A DNA stretch of 64,000 nt from Microbulbifer sp. TB1203 (GCF_030997045.1 NZ_CP116899.1:744001-808000), one strand, 5' to 3'; shown: positions 8,754 through 17,761, counted from the stretch's first letter. The notes: generated by a model not told the origin, from the sequence alone. Made by a program: numbers and translations.

Positions 8754-9293
8754 GGCCCTCACCCTACGGGCAGCCTTCGGCTGTGCAAAACGGCCGTTCC
8801 GGCCGCTCCAGGTATTCACGGCGCCTTCGGCCCTGCCGTTTTGTCATTCGGGCAATGGCTCGCCACATCCCTGTGGCTCGGCCTTCGGCCAGCTAAAGCT
8901 GCCCAAATCCGTATCCTGCGGATTTGTCCCTGGCCCTCACCCTTCGGGCAGCCTTCGGTTGTGCAAAACGGCAATCCTGCCGTTTAGTTATTCGGGCAAT
9001 GACTCGTCACATCCTTGTGGCTCGGCCTTCGGCCAGCTAAAGCTGCCCAAATCCGTATCCTGCGGATTTGTCCCTGGCCCTCACCCTACGGGCAGCCTTC
9101 GGCTGTGCAAAACGGCCGTTCCGGCCGCTCCAGGTATTCACGGCGCCTTCGGCCCTGCCGTTTTGTCATTCGGGCAATGGCTCGCCACATCCCTGTGGCT
9201 CGGCCTTCGGCCAGCTAAAGCTGCCCAAATCCGCGTCCTGCGGATTTGTCCATGGCCCTCACCCTTCGGGTAACCTTCGATTGTGCGAAATGG
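8754..9293. repeat. Tandem array of 178-bp repeats rich in CTTCGG hairpins
   Basis: Three consecutive copies and a fragment: 8754-8931 (178 bp), 8932-9075 (144 bp, internally shortened by 34 bp), 9076-9253 (178 bp), then a partial copy from 9254. Copies 1 and 3 are nearly identical; only a few positions differ. Each unit contains several GGC-CTTCGG-CC type stem-loops. An open frame runs through the array in one frame but has no codon-usage support and is best ignored. The array sits between the AlgP-like gene terminator and tsaB. Confidence 0.85.
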
Positions 9294-9360
9294 ATGGCAT
9301 GACTCATTGGGCGGGACATGACACAATTCGCCCCTCGCTAAGTATTGAATCGAGAGTGCT

Positions 9361-10062
9361 GTGAAAATCCTCGCCCTGGACACCACTTCCGGAGCCTGCT
9401 CCGTGGCCCTGCATTGTGACGGGCAGACCCGCGAAGAGTTTGTACAGGCGGAGCGGGATCACACACAGCGCCTGTTGCCCATGGTGGACCGGGTGCTGGC
9501 GGACGCCGGGCTCACTCTCGGCCAGTTGGACACCCTGGCGGTAAGCCGCGGCCCCGGCTCCTTTACCGGACTGCGTATAGCGATCAGTTGTGTCCAGGGG
9601 CTGGCTTTTGCCGCAGACAAGCCCGTGGTGCCGGTTTCCAGTCTCGCCGCGCTGGCCGCGGGGGCGCGGCGGGATCACCCGGAATGGGGCCAGGCGCCAG
9701 TCGCCAGCGCGTTGGACGCGCGTATGCAGCAGGTTTACTGGGGTGTCTACACTGCCCAGGCTCCGCACGACAGCCTGCTCCCGGAGGCGGTACAGAACCC
9801 CGAACAGGTGGTGCACCAGTTGAGTGGGGCCGACCTGCCGGGACCACTGTACGGTGCCGGTCCCGGCTGGCACTACCCCGAATTCGCAGGGGCGCCGCTG
9901 ACGGAAATCGACAGTCGGGCACAGATTCACGCACGGGATATTGCCGAATTGGCGTTGCTGCTGTGGCGGAAGGGCGCTGCAGTGGCTGCGGAGGAACTGG
10001 AGCCCCTGTACCTGCGCAATGAAGTCACCTGGCAGAAAAGACAAAAAATCCGTTCGCAGTAG
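9361..10062 (+). CDS. tsaB: tRNA threonylcarbamoyladenosine biosynthesis protein TsaB
   Basis: TsaB is the scaffold partner of TsaD in the complex that puts t6A at position 37 of ANN-decoding tRNAs. The 233-residue protein starts with the ASKHA-type MKILALDTT segment. The signature SRGPGSFTGLRIA (around 62-74) and the PVSSLAALA segment follow. The start is GTG at 9361, which puts the LDTT motif where the family has it. The uppP gene follows 10 bp downstream. Confidence 0.93.
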   Translation: MKILALDTTSGACSVALHCDGQTREEFVQAERDHTQRLLPMVDRVLADAGLTLGQLDTLAVSRGPGSFTGLRIAISCVQGLAFAADKPVVPVSSLAALAAGARRDHPEWGQAPVASALDARMQQVYWGVYTAQAPHDSLLPEAVQNPEQVVHQLSGADLPGPLYGAGPGWHYPEFAGAPLTEIDSRAQIHARDIAELALLLWRKGAAVAAEELEPLYLRNEVTWQKRQKIRSQ

Positions 10063-10072
10063 TTAACACCCT

Positions 10073-10870
10073 ATGGAAACCATTCAGATTGTCGTTCTGG
10101 CCCTGATTCAGGGGCTTACCGAATTCCTGCCCATTTCCAGCTCCGCCCACCTGATTCTGCCCGCCGAAGTGCTGGGCTGGCCGGACCAGGGGCTGGCATT
10201 TGACGTGGCGGTGCACTTCGGCTCGCTGATCGCGGTGCTGGTATATTTTCGCCGCGATGTCTGGGTACTGTTGCGGGACGGGCTGGGTGGGCTGGTGAAC
10301 AATCGCTACACCGACGAAGGGCGCCTGGCCTGGCTGATCGTACTGGCCACAATTCCCGCGGGTCTTGTCGGCCTGATTTTCAAGGGCTACATCGAAACGC
10401 ATTTGCGCTCCGCAGCGGTGATCGCCGCTACCACCATCGGTTTTGGCGTGCTGCTTTGGTGGGCGGATATTCGGGGCAAGCGCACAGGGACATTGGCGCA
10501 GCTCAATTGGAAGAAAGCCCTGGCGATCGGAATCGCCCAGGCTCTGGCGCTGATCCCCGGCACTTCCCGCTCCGGCATCACCATGATGGCGGGCCTGATG
10601 CTGGGTATGAAACGCGAGGATTCCGCGCGCTTCTCGTTCCTGATGTCAATCCCGGTGATTGCGCTTAGCGCCATGCTGTTAAGTTTCGATTTGCTGTCCC
10701 TGGAAGTGGTGCCCTGGGGCGACATACTGCTGGGCACTGTGCTGTCCTGTATCAGCGCCTACTTGTGCATTCATTTCTTCCTGCAATTTATCAGCCGTAT
10801 CGGCATGGCTCCTTTTGCAATCTACCGCCTGCTGCTGGGCGCCGCGTTAATCTGGATGATCTGGGGGTAA
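10073..10870 (+). CDS. uppP: Undecaprenyl-diphosphatase UppP (BacA)
   Basis: This integral membrane enzyme dephosphorylates undecaprenyl pyrophosphate to recycle the lipid carrier of peptidoglycan synthesis; overexpression gives bacitracin resistance. At 265 residues it is the normal length. The two active-site motifs are clear: QGLTEFLPISSSAH near residues 14-27 and PGTSRSGIT near 160-168. Seven or eight hydrophobic helices are visible. It is spaced closely with tsaB upstream and the reductase gene downstream. Confidence 0.95.
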   Translation: METIQIVVLALIQGLTEFLPISSSAHLILPAEVLGWPDQGLAFDVAVHFGSLIAVLVYFRRDVWVLLRDGLGGLVNNRYTDEGRLAWLIVLATIPAGLVGLIFKGYIETHLRSAAVIAATTIGFGVLLWWADIRGKRTGTLAQLNWKKALAIGIAQALALIPGTSRSGITMMAGLMLGMKREDSARFSFLMSIPVIALSAMLLSFDLLSLEVVPWGDILLGTVLSCISAYLCIHFFLQFISRIGMAPFAIYRLLLGAALIWMIWG

Positions 10871-10876
10871 TTTATT

Positions 10877-11758
10877 GTGAAAACAGTCGCTTTTATCGGT
10901 CTCGGCGTGATGGGTTACCCGATGGCTGGCTACCTGGCCAAGGCGGGCCACTCGGTGCGCGTCTACAACCGTACCGCCAGCCGCGCGCAACAGTGGCTGG
11001 CGGATTATTCGGGAGAGGCCTGTGCAACCCCCGCGGAAGCCGCGCGAGATGCCGAGGTGGTATTCGCCTGCGTGGGCAATGACGATGACCTGCGCCAAGT
11101 GGTAGCGGGCGATCGGGGCGCCTTTGAAGGCATGGACAGCGGAACCCTGTTCGTCGACCACACTACCGCCTCCGCCGACGTGGCGCGGGAGCTGGCGGCA
11201 ATCGGCCGCGAAAAGGGGATCGGCTTTGTGGATGCACCGGTGTCCGGCGGCCAGGCGGGCGCCGAAAACGGGGCCCTGACCGTGATGGTGGGTGGCGAAG
11301 AGGCCGATTACCAGCGCGCCCATCCTCTGATCGACTGCTACGCGCGCGCGGTCAACCGGCTGGGGCCCGTGGGCAGCGGTCAGTTGTGCAAGATGGTCAA
11401 CCAGATCTGCATCGCCGGCGTGGTCCAGGGGCTCGCCGAGGGTCTGCACTTCGCCGGGGCCGCGGGCCTGGACGCGGAACAGGTGATCGAGGTGATCTCC
11501 AAAGGCGCGGCCCAGAGCTGGCAGATGGAGAACCGCTACAAGACCATGCTCGCCGGCGACTACGAACACGGCTTCGCGGTGGACTGGATGCGCAAGGACC
11601 TGGCCATCGTCCTCGACGAGGCCCGGCGCAATGGCGCACTGCTGCCGGTCACCGCGCTGGTGGACCAGTTCTACAGCGAGGTGCAGGCCATGGGCGGCGG
11701 CCGCTGGGATACCTCCAGCCTTCTGGCGCGACTGACGAATGTGCGTTCCTTTGACTGA
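10877..11758 (+). CDS. NAD(P)-dependent 3-hydroxyisobutyrate/tartronate semialdehyde reductase family protein
   Basis: A 293-residue beta-hydroxyacid dehydrogenase. The N-terminal Rossmann motif GLGVMGYPMA is at 7-16, the substrate-binding DAPVSGGQAGAENG segment near 117-130, and the catalytic-lysine motif GxxxCKMVNQ near 168-177. The family includes MmsB, GarR and GlxR, and the substrate cannot be set from sequence. The start is GTG at 10877, 6 nt after the uppP stop, so it belongs to the tsaB-uppP transcription unit. Confidence 0.85.
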   Translation: MKTVAFIGLGVMGYPMAGYLAKAGHSVRVYNRTASRAQQWLADYSGEACATPAEAARDAEVVFACVGNDDDLRQVVAGDRGAFEGMDSGTLFVDHTTASADVARELAAIGREKGIGFVDAPVSGGQAGAENGALTVMVGGEEADYQRAHPLIDCYARAVNRLGPVGSGQLCKMVNQICIAGVVQGLAEGLHFAGAAGLDAEQVIEVISKGAAQSWQMENRYKTMLAGDYEHGFAVDWMRKDLAIVLDEARRNGALLPVTALVDQFYSEVQAMGGGRWDTSSLLARLTNVRSFD

Positions 11759-11779
11759 ATGCCGATATCGATCAATACA

Positions 11780-11857
11780 CCTGTAGGAGCGGGCCATGCC
11801 CGCGATCAGGGGTGGATTATATCCGGGTCGATCGCGGGCATGGCCCGCTCCTACAGG
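11780..11857. repeat. REP-like inverted repeat, copy A
   Basis: Perfect 28-nt inverted arms (11780-11807 and 11830-11857) beginning CCTGTAGGAGCGGG. The TGTAGGAGCGG core is shared with copies at 12966, 14191 and 21719. It matches the style of pseudomonad-type REP palindromes. It ends 10 nt before the next start codon. Confidence 0.8.
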
Positions 11858-11867
11858 GGGATAAAGC

Positions 11868-12971
11868 ATGAAAGTCCTGCTGCTCTCCGCCTACGACGCC
11901 GACAGCCACAAACGCTGGCGCAAGGGCTTAGTGGCGGCGATTCCGGAATGGCAGTGGACGGTGCACGCACTGCCGCCGCGCTATTTCAGCTGGCGCATCC
12001 GCGGCAACAGCCTGAGCTGGGGCAGGGGAGAGGCGGCGGAAACCCTGCGCCGGCCCTGGGACCTGATCGTCGCCACTTCCATGACCGACCTCTCCGCGTT
12101 GCGCGGCCTGGTGCCGCAGATCGCCGCTGTGCCCACCGCGGTTTATTTTCACGAGAACCAGTTCGCTTATCCGCGCAGTGCAGATGCCTTCGCCTCGGTG
12201 GAGCCGCAGCTGCTGAATATTTACACCGCGCTCAGCGGCGACCTGCTGCTGTTCAATTCCGACTACAACCGCCGCACCCTGCTCGAAGGCGCGGAGGAAC
12301 TGCTCGGGCGTTTCCCCGATTGTGTGCCCCCGGGCCTCTGCCGGGAGATTGCCGATAAATCCCGGGTGCTGCCGGTACCCTTGGAAGCCGAGGTCTTTTC
12401 CGGCCCGGGAACGCGGCCGGATAAGCCAACCTTTATCTGGAATCACCGCTGGGAACACGACAAAGGCCCGGATATCCTGCTGGCCGCGCTGCGCCGGTTC
12501 GCACAACACCAACTGCCCTTTACCCTGCACCTGGTCGGCCAGCAGTTCCGCCGCCAACCGGCGGAGTTCGCGCGGATTCGCAAGTTGTTGCAAAAGCACA
12601 ACGCACTGGGCGCCTGGGGCTATCGCCAGGACGGGGCGGAATACCGACGGCTGTTGCGGGAGAGCCACGGGGTGCTCTCCACCGCGCGGCACGATTTCCA
12701 GGGGCTGGCGGTGCTGGAAGCGGTGGCCGCCGGCTGCCAGCCCCTGGTGCCGGACAGCCTGGCCTATCCGGAGTGGTTCGGCCGCGGCGGTTACCACTTC
12801 CCCGAAGATACCGAGTCCTGCGCCGCCAACCTGAGCAGGGCCATGCTCGAGTGCGCTAACCGCATCGGTTGCGGTGACCCCCTGCCGGTGCCGGATGTTT
12901 CCGATCTCAGTTGGCAAAATCTGGCCGCGGATTACCGCAGTTTGCTGGGAGGCCTGATCAACCCCTTGTAG
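11868..12971 (+). CDS. DUF3524-type glycosyltransferase, homologue of tRNA-queuosine alpha-mannosyltransferase
   Basis: A 367-residue GT4-like glycosyltransferase. The N-terminal DUF3524 part (residues 1-165) has the signature LLSAYDADSHKRW, then LPPRYFSWRIRG and FHENQFAYP. The C-terminal Rossmann half carries HRWEHDKGPD and STARHDFQGLAVLEA. Human GTDC1/QTMAN of this family mannosylates queuosine in tRNA-Asp; the bacterial proteins are annotated by homology. The gene sits between two REP elements and one gene before trpS, so a tRNA-related role is plausible though unproven here. Confidence 0.75.
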   Translation: MKVLLLSAYDADSHKRWRKGLVAAIPEWQWTVHALPPRYFSWRIRGNSLSWGRGEAAETLRRPWDLIVATSMTDLSALRGLVPQIAAVPTAVYFHENQFAYPRSADAFASVEPQLLNIYTALSGDLLLFNSDYNRRTLLEGAEELLGRFPDCVPPGLCREIADKSRVLPVPLEAEVFSGPGTRPDKPTFIWNHRWEHDKGPDILLAALRRFAQHQLPFTLHLVGQQFRRQPAEFARIRKLLQKHNALGAWGYRQDGAEYRRLLRESHGVLSTARHDFQGLAVLEAVAAGCQPLVPDSLAYPEWFGRGGYHFPEDTESCAANLSRAMLECANRIGCGDPLPVPDVSDLSWQNLAADYRSLLGGLINPL

Positions 12972-13060
12972 GAGCGGCGGGGCGGCCATCCGCCCATGGC
13001 CGCGATCAGTCTTCAGGGTTACCTCTGAGTTCGATCGCGGCCATGGGCCGCTCCTACAAA
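12966..13060. repeat. REP-like inverted repeat, copy B
   Basis: Outer arms TTGTAGGAGCGG and its inverse flank a region with GGCCGCGATC inverted cores. The left arm carries an extra GGGGCGGCCATCC insert missing from the right arm. It overlaps the last codons of the glycosyltransferase gene. Confidence 0.75.
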
Positions 13061-13164
13061 AATGGAGATATAGTCAAGCGCAGTGTCCCTTCCATACAAC
13101 CCCGGCCGGGAAAAGGTTATTATTCGGCCTTTCCCGAAAATGCAGCACGGAATACGAAGGATTT

Positions 13165-14172
13165 ATGACCAAGCAGCGCGTACTGACCGGCATCACCACC
13201 ACCGGCACCCCCCACCTGGGCAACTATGTGGGAGCGATCCGCCCCGCCATCGCCGCCAGCCAGCAGGAAGACAACCAGTCTTTTTATTTCCTGGCCGACT
13301 ACCACGCGCTGATCAAATGCCAGGAGCCGGAACTGGTGCACAGGTCCACCCTGGAAATCGCCGCGACCTGGCTGGCGCTGGGCCTGAATACCGACAACGT
13401 GATCTTCTACCGCCAGTCCGATATCCACGAGATTCCGGAACTGACTTGGCTGCTCACCTGCATGACCGCCAAGGGCCTGATGAACCGCGCCCACGCCTAC
13501 AAGGCGGCGGTGGACGCCAACCGCGCCGACGGCGAAGACTCGGACTTCGGTGTCACCATGGGCCTGTACAGCTACCCGATCCTGATGGCCGCAGACATGC
13601 TGATGTTCAACGCCAACAAGGTACCGGTGGGCAAGGACCAGGTGCAGCATATCGAGATGGCCCGGGATATCGCCCAGCGTTTCAATCATCACTACGGTGA
13701 ACACTTTGCGCTGCCCGAAGCGGTGGTGGACGACCACGTGGCGGTGCTGCAGGGCCTGGACGGCCGCAAGATGAGCAAGAGCTACGGCAACACCATTCCG
13801 CTGTTCCTGGCTGAAAAGCAGCTCAAAAAACATATCAACAAAATCAAAACCAACCTTCTGGAACCGGGCGAGCCCAAGGACCCGGACACCTCCACCGTAT
13901 TCCAGATCTGGCAGGCCTTCGCCAGCGAGGCGCAGACCGGGGAAATGCGCAAGGCCTTCGAGGAGGGCATCGCCTGGGGCGAAGCCAAGAAGCAGCTCTT
14001 CGAGCTGATCAACAGCCAGATCGGCGAGGCCCGGGAGCGTTACAACGAACTGCTCGCCAACCCGGCGCAGATCGAGGTGGAGCTGGAAAAGGGCGCGGAA
14101 AAGGCCCGCGCCTATGCGACGCCCTTTATCGAAAAGCTGCGCCACGCGGTGGGCATTCGCAGGATTCGCTAG
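13165..14172 (+). CDS. trpS: Tryptophanyl-tRNA synthetase
   Basis: A class I aminoacyl-tRNA synthetase charging tRNA-Trp. The 335-residue length is typical of the bacterial enzyme. The HIGH-like motif TPHLGN is at 15-20 and KMSKS at 202-206. The GxxxYPxLMAADML tryptophan pocket segment is clear around 134-147. A GAAGGA ribosome-binding site precedes the ATG. REP-like elements flank it on both sides, suggesting an independent transcription unit. Confidence 0.96.
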   Translation: MTKQRVLTGITTTGTPHLGNYVGAIRPAIAASQQEDNQSFYFLADYHALIKCQEPELVHRSTLEIAATWLALGLNTDNVIFYRQSDIHEIPELTWLLTCMTAKGLMNRAHAYKAAVDANRADGEDSDFGVTMGLYSYPILMAADMLMFNANKVPVGKDQVQHIEMARDIAQRFNHHYGEHFALPEAVVDDHVAVLQGLDGRKMSKSYGNTIPLFLAEKQLKKHINKIKTNLLEPGEPKDPDTSTVFQIWQAFASEAQTGEMRKAFEEGIAWGEAKKQLFELINSQIGEARERYNELLANPAQIEVELEKGAEKARAYATPFIEKLRHAVGIRRIR

Positions 14173-14190
14173 CCCTCACGGCATCGTACT

Positions 14191-14295
14191 TTGTAGGAGC
14201 GGCGGGGCGGCCATCCGCCGCTGGCCGCGATCGGACCAGCTTCGTAGCGAGTTCGATCGCGGCCATGGGCGGATGGCCGCCCCGCCGCTCCTACA
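14191..14295. repeat. REP-like inverted repeat, copy C
   Basis: Long arms (about 41 nt, 14191-14232 and 14255-14295) with few mismatches share the TGTAGGAGCGGCGGGGCGGCC core with copy B. The element lies between trpS and the AbgT gene, ending 43 nt before that start. Confidence 0.8.
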
Positions 14296-14337
14296 GAGAA
14301 GAACCAGAAGAATAGGCAGGAAACAGGGAGTTTACCG

Positions 14338-15903
14338 ATGGCTGAAGCGCAGACAGACCCCGGCAATCAGCCCGGAGGCGGCGGGAACGGTTGGGTCAAC
14401 CGCGCCCTCAACTTTATCGAAGTCGTCGGCAACCGACTGCCGGACCCGGCGGTACTCTTCCTGATCCTGATGGTGGTGGTCTGGATTCTCTCCTGGCTGC
14501 TCTCCGGTGTCGACTTCCAAGCGCTGCACCCTGCAACCGGTGAATCCATCCGGGTGACCAACCTGCTCTCCGGCAGCGAGATGGCCCGTTTTCTCTCCGG
14601 CATGGTCACCACCTTTACCAGCTTTGCGCCGCTGGGCGTGGTGCTGGTGGCGATGCTCGGCGTAGGCGTGGCGGAGCAGAGCGGCTTTATCAACGCGGTG
14701 CTGAAAAAACTGCTGGCGGTGACGCCGCAAATGCTGCTCACCCCGATGCTTATTCTGGTGGCCATTGTCAGCCACACCGCGGTGGATGCCGGTTATGTGC
14801 TGGTAATTCCCCTGGGCGGAGTGATTTTCTATGCGGCCGGCCGGCATCCACTGGCGGGTATCGCCGCCGCTTTTGCCGGTGTCTCCGGCGGTTTCTCCGC
14901 TAACTTCGTACCCTCCGCCATCGACCCGCTGTTGCAGGGATTTACCCAGTCGGCGGCGCAGATCGTCGATCCGCAGATGCAGTTGAACCCGCTGAACAAC
15001 TGGTTTTTTACTTCCGCTTCCTCCGTGGTGATCGTATTGCTGGGCTGGTGGCTTACCGACAAGGTCATCGAGCCGCGACTGGAGGGAGTCGCCATCGATG
15101 GCGACGACGAGGAAATGCCGGAGATCCGGGACCTCGGCGGACGCGAAAGAAAAGCGCTCTATCTCTCCCTGGCAGTGATGGTCGCAGGCATCGCCGGGCT
15201 GGTGGCCTGGCTGATCCCGGGAACCTCGGCACTGCGGGATGCGCAGGGCCAGCTGGCCTCCTTCGGTGCGCCGGTGATGCGCTCCATTGTGCCGCTGATT
15301 TTCCTGCTGTTTATTCTGCCCGGTGTGGTGTTCGGCTATGCCGCCGGCACCTTCAAAAAATCCAAGGACGTGATCGACGCTATGTCCCGGACCATGAGTT
15401 CCATGGCCTACTACATAGTGATGGCGTTTTTTTGCGCGTTATTTATTGCCGAGTTCGCGCAGTCCGGCCTGGGGACGCTGCTGTCGGTCAAGGGCGGCAA
15501 TGCGCTTGCAGCGATGGATCTGCCGGGGCCGGTGACCCTGATCGGCATTATCCTGTTGGTGGGCTTCGTCAACCTGTTCGTCGGTTCCGCCTCAGCCAAA
15601 TGGGGGCTGCTGGCGCCTATCTTCGTGCCTATGCTGATGCAGATCGGCTTTTCTCCGGACCTCACCCAGGCCGCCTACCGGGTGGGGGACTCCTCCACCA
15701 ATATCATCACCCCGCTGATGCCGTACTTCCCACTGGTGGTGGTCTATTGCCAGCGCTACGTGAAGGGCACCGGGATCGGCACCCTGGTATCGATGATGCT
15801 GCCTTATTCAGTAGTATTCCTGGTGTGCTGGTCGCTGTTCCTGGTGGTCTACTGGTCGCTGGGTATTCCGCTGGGGTTGCAGGCCAGCTACACCTATCCC
15901 TGA
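14338..15903 (+). CDS. AbgT family transporter
   Basis: A 521-residue polytopic inner-membrane protein with about eleven hydrophobic segments. The opening GNRLPDPAVLF, the central SHTAVDAGYVLVIPLGG and the later GSASAKWGLLAPIFVPM stretches are AbgT hallmarks. The family takes up p-aminobenzoyl-glutamate (E. coli AbgT) or exports sulfonamides (MtrF, YdaH), and sequence alone does not decide which. An SMR gene starts 8 nt after the stop, so a drug-export role is worth considering. No abgAB hydrolase genes are adjacent. Confidence 0.88.
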   Translation: MAEAQTDPGNQPGGGGNGWVNRALNFIEVVGNRLPDPAVLFLILMVVVWILSWLLSGVDFQALHPATGESIRVTNLLSGSEMARFLSGMVTTFTSFAPLGVVLVAMLGVGVAEQSGFINAVLKKLLAVTPQMLLTPMLILVAIVSHTAVDAGYVLVIPLGGVIFYAAGRHPLAGIAAAFAGVSGGFSANFVPSAIDPLLQGFTQSAAQIVDPQMQLNPLNNWFFTSASSVVIVLLGWWLTDKVIEPRLEGVAIDGDDEEMPEIRDLGGRERKALYLSLAVMVAGIAGLVAWLIPGTSALRDAQGQLASFGAPVMRSIVPLIFLLFILPGVVFGYAAGTFKKSKDVIDAMSRTMSSMAYYIVMAFFCALFIAEFAQSGLGTLLSVKGGNALAAMDLPGPVTLIGIILLVGFVNLFVGSASAKWGLLAPIFVPMLMQIGFSPDLTQAAYRVGDSSTNIITPLMPYFPLVVVYCQRYVKGTGIGTLVSMMLPYSVVFLVCWSLFLVVYWSLGIPLGLQASYTYP

Positions 15904-15911
15904 GGTCGTCG

Positions 15912-16247
15912 ATGAAAATAGCTTACCTGTACCTCGCAATAGCGATCGTTACCGAAGTCATCGCCACCACCGCGCTCAAGGCCTCGGAGCAGTTCACCAG
16001 GCCCATTCCCACCCTGATTGTGGTGCTGGGCTACGGCACCGCCTTCTATATGCTGTCCCTGGCGCTGCGCACCCTGCCAGTTGGCATCGCCTATGCCATC
16101 TGGGCGGGCGTGGGCATCCTCCTGGTGGCGGTTGCCGGGGCCATCGTTTACCGGCAGGTGCCGGATTTGCCGGCGATTATCGGGATGGCGATGATCGTCA
16201 GCGGGGTAGTGGTGATCCATGGTTTTTCCGAGACTGTACCGGGCTGA
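15912..16247 (+). CDS. Small multidrug resistance (SMR/EmrE-like) efflux protein
   Basis: A 111-residue protein with four transmembrane helices, the size of EmrE. The essential membrane-embedded glutamate is Glu15 (VTEVIATTALK). GIAYAIWAGVGI in helix 3 and DLPAIIGMAMI in helix 4 match EmrE closely. It would exchange cationic drugs for protons as an antiparallel dimer. The start at 15912 is 8 nt after the AbgT stop with GAGGTCG upstream, indicating translational coupling. Confidence 0.92.
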   Translation: MKIAYLYLAIAIVTEVIATTALKASEQFTRPIPTLIVVLGYGTAFYMLSLALRTLPVGIAYAIWAGVGILLVAVAGAIVYRQVPDLPAIIGMAMIVSGVVVIHGFSETVPG

Positions 16248-16380
16248 AGGATGAGAGCGTTTCCGGAACGGATGGAGCTGCAACTTTTTGCGACTCATCG
16301 GCGTACAGTAATGTCGTGGAGCCTGAATCCACGCCGAAACCGCCGATTCAGGTGTAATTCAACCGGAACGTGACGCCTAG

Positions 16381-16962
16381 ATGGAAGCGAAAGACGACGA
16401 ACTGGCGACATTGATCGCGCGTTGTGCGATAAATGATCAGCAGGCCTTGCAACATCTGTACGACCGCTGTGCCGGCTTTCTCAACAGCATTGCCTACCGC
16501 ATAGTCGGAAGCGACGACTTGAGTAACGAAGTGCTGCAGGATGCCTTTGTGCAGATATGGCAAAACGCCGCCTCCTACCGCCCGCACCTGGCCAGGCCGT
16601 TAACCTGGATGACCAGTATCGTGCGCTACCGCGCATTGGACCTGGTCAAGGCGGAAGCGAAGCACCGGCGCCGGCCCGTCGATGCCGGCGATGAAGAGCA
16701 GTGTATCGAGAGCGCCAGCACCGGCGATACGCCGCAGGGGTTGGTTGAACAGGGGCAGGACCGAAGAGCGATTGACGAGTGCCTGCGCGAACTTAACGTA
16801 AAAGTCGGGCGATGCATCGAGTTGGCCTATCTTTACGGTTATTCCCGTGAGGAATTGGCAGTGACACTGGATACCAAGGTCAACACGGTGAAATCGTGGT
16901 TGCGCCGGGGCTCCGAGAGGTTAAGAGAATGTCTGGAAACGAAGATCGAGCTGGTGAATTGA
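16381..16962 (+). CDS. ECF-type sigma-70 factor (SigK-like)
   Basis: A 193-residue ECF sigma factor. Region 2 spans about 20-90 (LYDRCAGFLNSIAYRIVG, then EVLQDAFVQIWQNA). Region 4 spans about 130-185 with the HTH YGYSREELAVTLDTKVNTVKSW. The partner anti-sigma gene overlaps its end by 34 nt, the usual sigma/anti-sigma pairing. It directs RNA polymerase to a stress regulon that cannot be defined here. A GGAAC element lies near 16266 and again near 16363, but no confident autoregulated promoter was seen. Confidence 0.9.
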   Translation: MEAKDDELATLIARCAINDQQALQHLYDRCAGFLNSIAYRIVGSDDLSNEVLQDAFVQIWQNAASYRPHLARPLTWMTSIVRYRALDLVKAEAKHRRRPVDAGDEEQCIESASTGDTPQGLVEQGQDRRAIDECLRELNVKVGRCIELAYLYGYSREELAVTLDTKVNTVKSWLRRGSERLRECLETKIELVN

Positions 16963-17651
16963 ACCGGGGGCTCGCTTTCGAGTATGTATCCGGCACCCTG
17001 CCCGTCGACGAGCGCGCGGCATTTGCAGCGCGCATGCGCGAAGATCCCTGGCTTCAGCGCGAAGTCAGGTTTTGGGAGGAGCAGCTTATGGCGATCCAGG
17101 ATGACAATCAGGTCCGCGCTCCGAAGTCCTCCACCTGGACAAGGATCCAGGCCCGCATCAATCGGGCGAATGACCCAGGACGGCAGAGCGTTCGCACATG
17201 GCAGTGGCCTTGGAAGTACGTCGCACTGACACTGTCATTCGTGTGGATATTCAGCGTGGCATTCTGGGCCGTCGACCGCGAGCAGGTACCGGCACTGCCA
17301 AACGCCGATTATGTCGCGGTACTGCTCGCTGATGACGGCGAGCCCCTGTTGACCGCGTTGACCTCCAGCGATGGCAGGCAGCTCTGGCTGAAATGGGAGC
17401 AAACATTTGATTTCCAGGATCATAGCGTGCAACTGTGGGCGGCGTCCCGTCGCGACGGGCAGGTGCGCCCGTTGCTGGTATTCGACAAGCAACAGTCGGT
17501 GTTGTCGCTTGACGAGGCTGGCTATCGCCTGATTCGCGACTCCGCTTTCCTGATGCTGACCCGTGAAGAGTACGGGGGCAGCGCGATCGACGAGCCCAGT
17601 GATGAGCTGCTCGCCAAGGGGGTCTGCGTGCGTCTCAATGAGCGCGCCTGA
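16929..17651 (+). CDS. RskA-type anti-sigma factor
   Basis: A 240-residue membrane protein. The N-terminal cytoplasmic domain (1-85) has the ASD-like pattern EYVSGTLPVDERAAFAARM. A single transmembrane segment lies near 100-118 (YVALTLSFVWIFSVAFW). The periplasmic C-terminal half resembles the RskA domain (LLADDGEPLLTALT). It overlaps the sigma gene by 34 nt, so co-translation is likely. An upstream in-frame start at 16896 exists but would extend the overlap without adding domain sequence. Confidence 0.85.
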   Translation: MSGNEDRAGELNRGLAFEYVSGTLPVDERAAFAARMREDPWLQREVRFWEEQLMAIQDDNQVRAPKSSTWTRIQARINRANDPGRQSVRTWQWPWKYVALTLSFVWIFSVAFWAVDREQVPALPNADYVAVLLADDGEPLLTALTSSDGRQLWLKWEQTFDFQDHSVQLWAASRRDGQVRPLLVFDKQQSVLSLDEAGYRLIRDSAFLMLTREEYGGSAIDEPSDELLAKGVCVRLNERA

Positions 17652-17761
17652 AGGATTTCGTAGCGGCTAAAGTGAACGCGTTCGCAATGTTGCCGTCCAC
17701 GTTTAGTTGTCGGCCTTCCCCTGTGCTACCATGCGCAGCCGTTGCTGAACGGGCCAATGTG

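Noticed and set aside
8688..9273. Open reading frame through the 178-bp repeat block
   Set aside because: It spans a terminator and repeats with hairpin-driven composition, with no ribosome-binding site or domain.
8754..9293. CRISPR array
   Set aside because: Units are 144-178 bp, internally repeated throughout, with no unique spacers and no cas genes.
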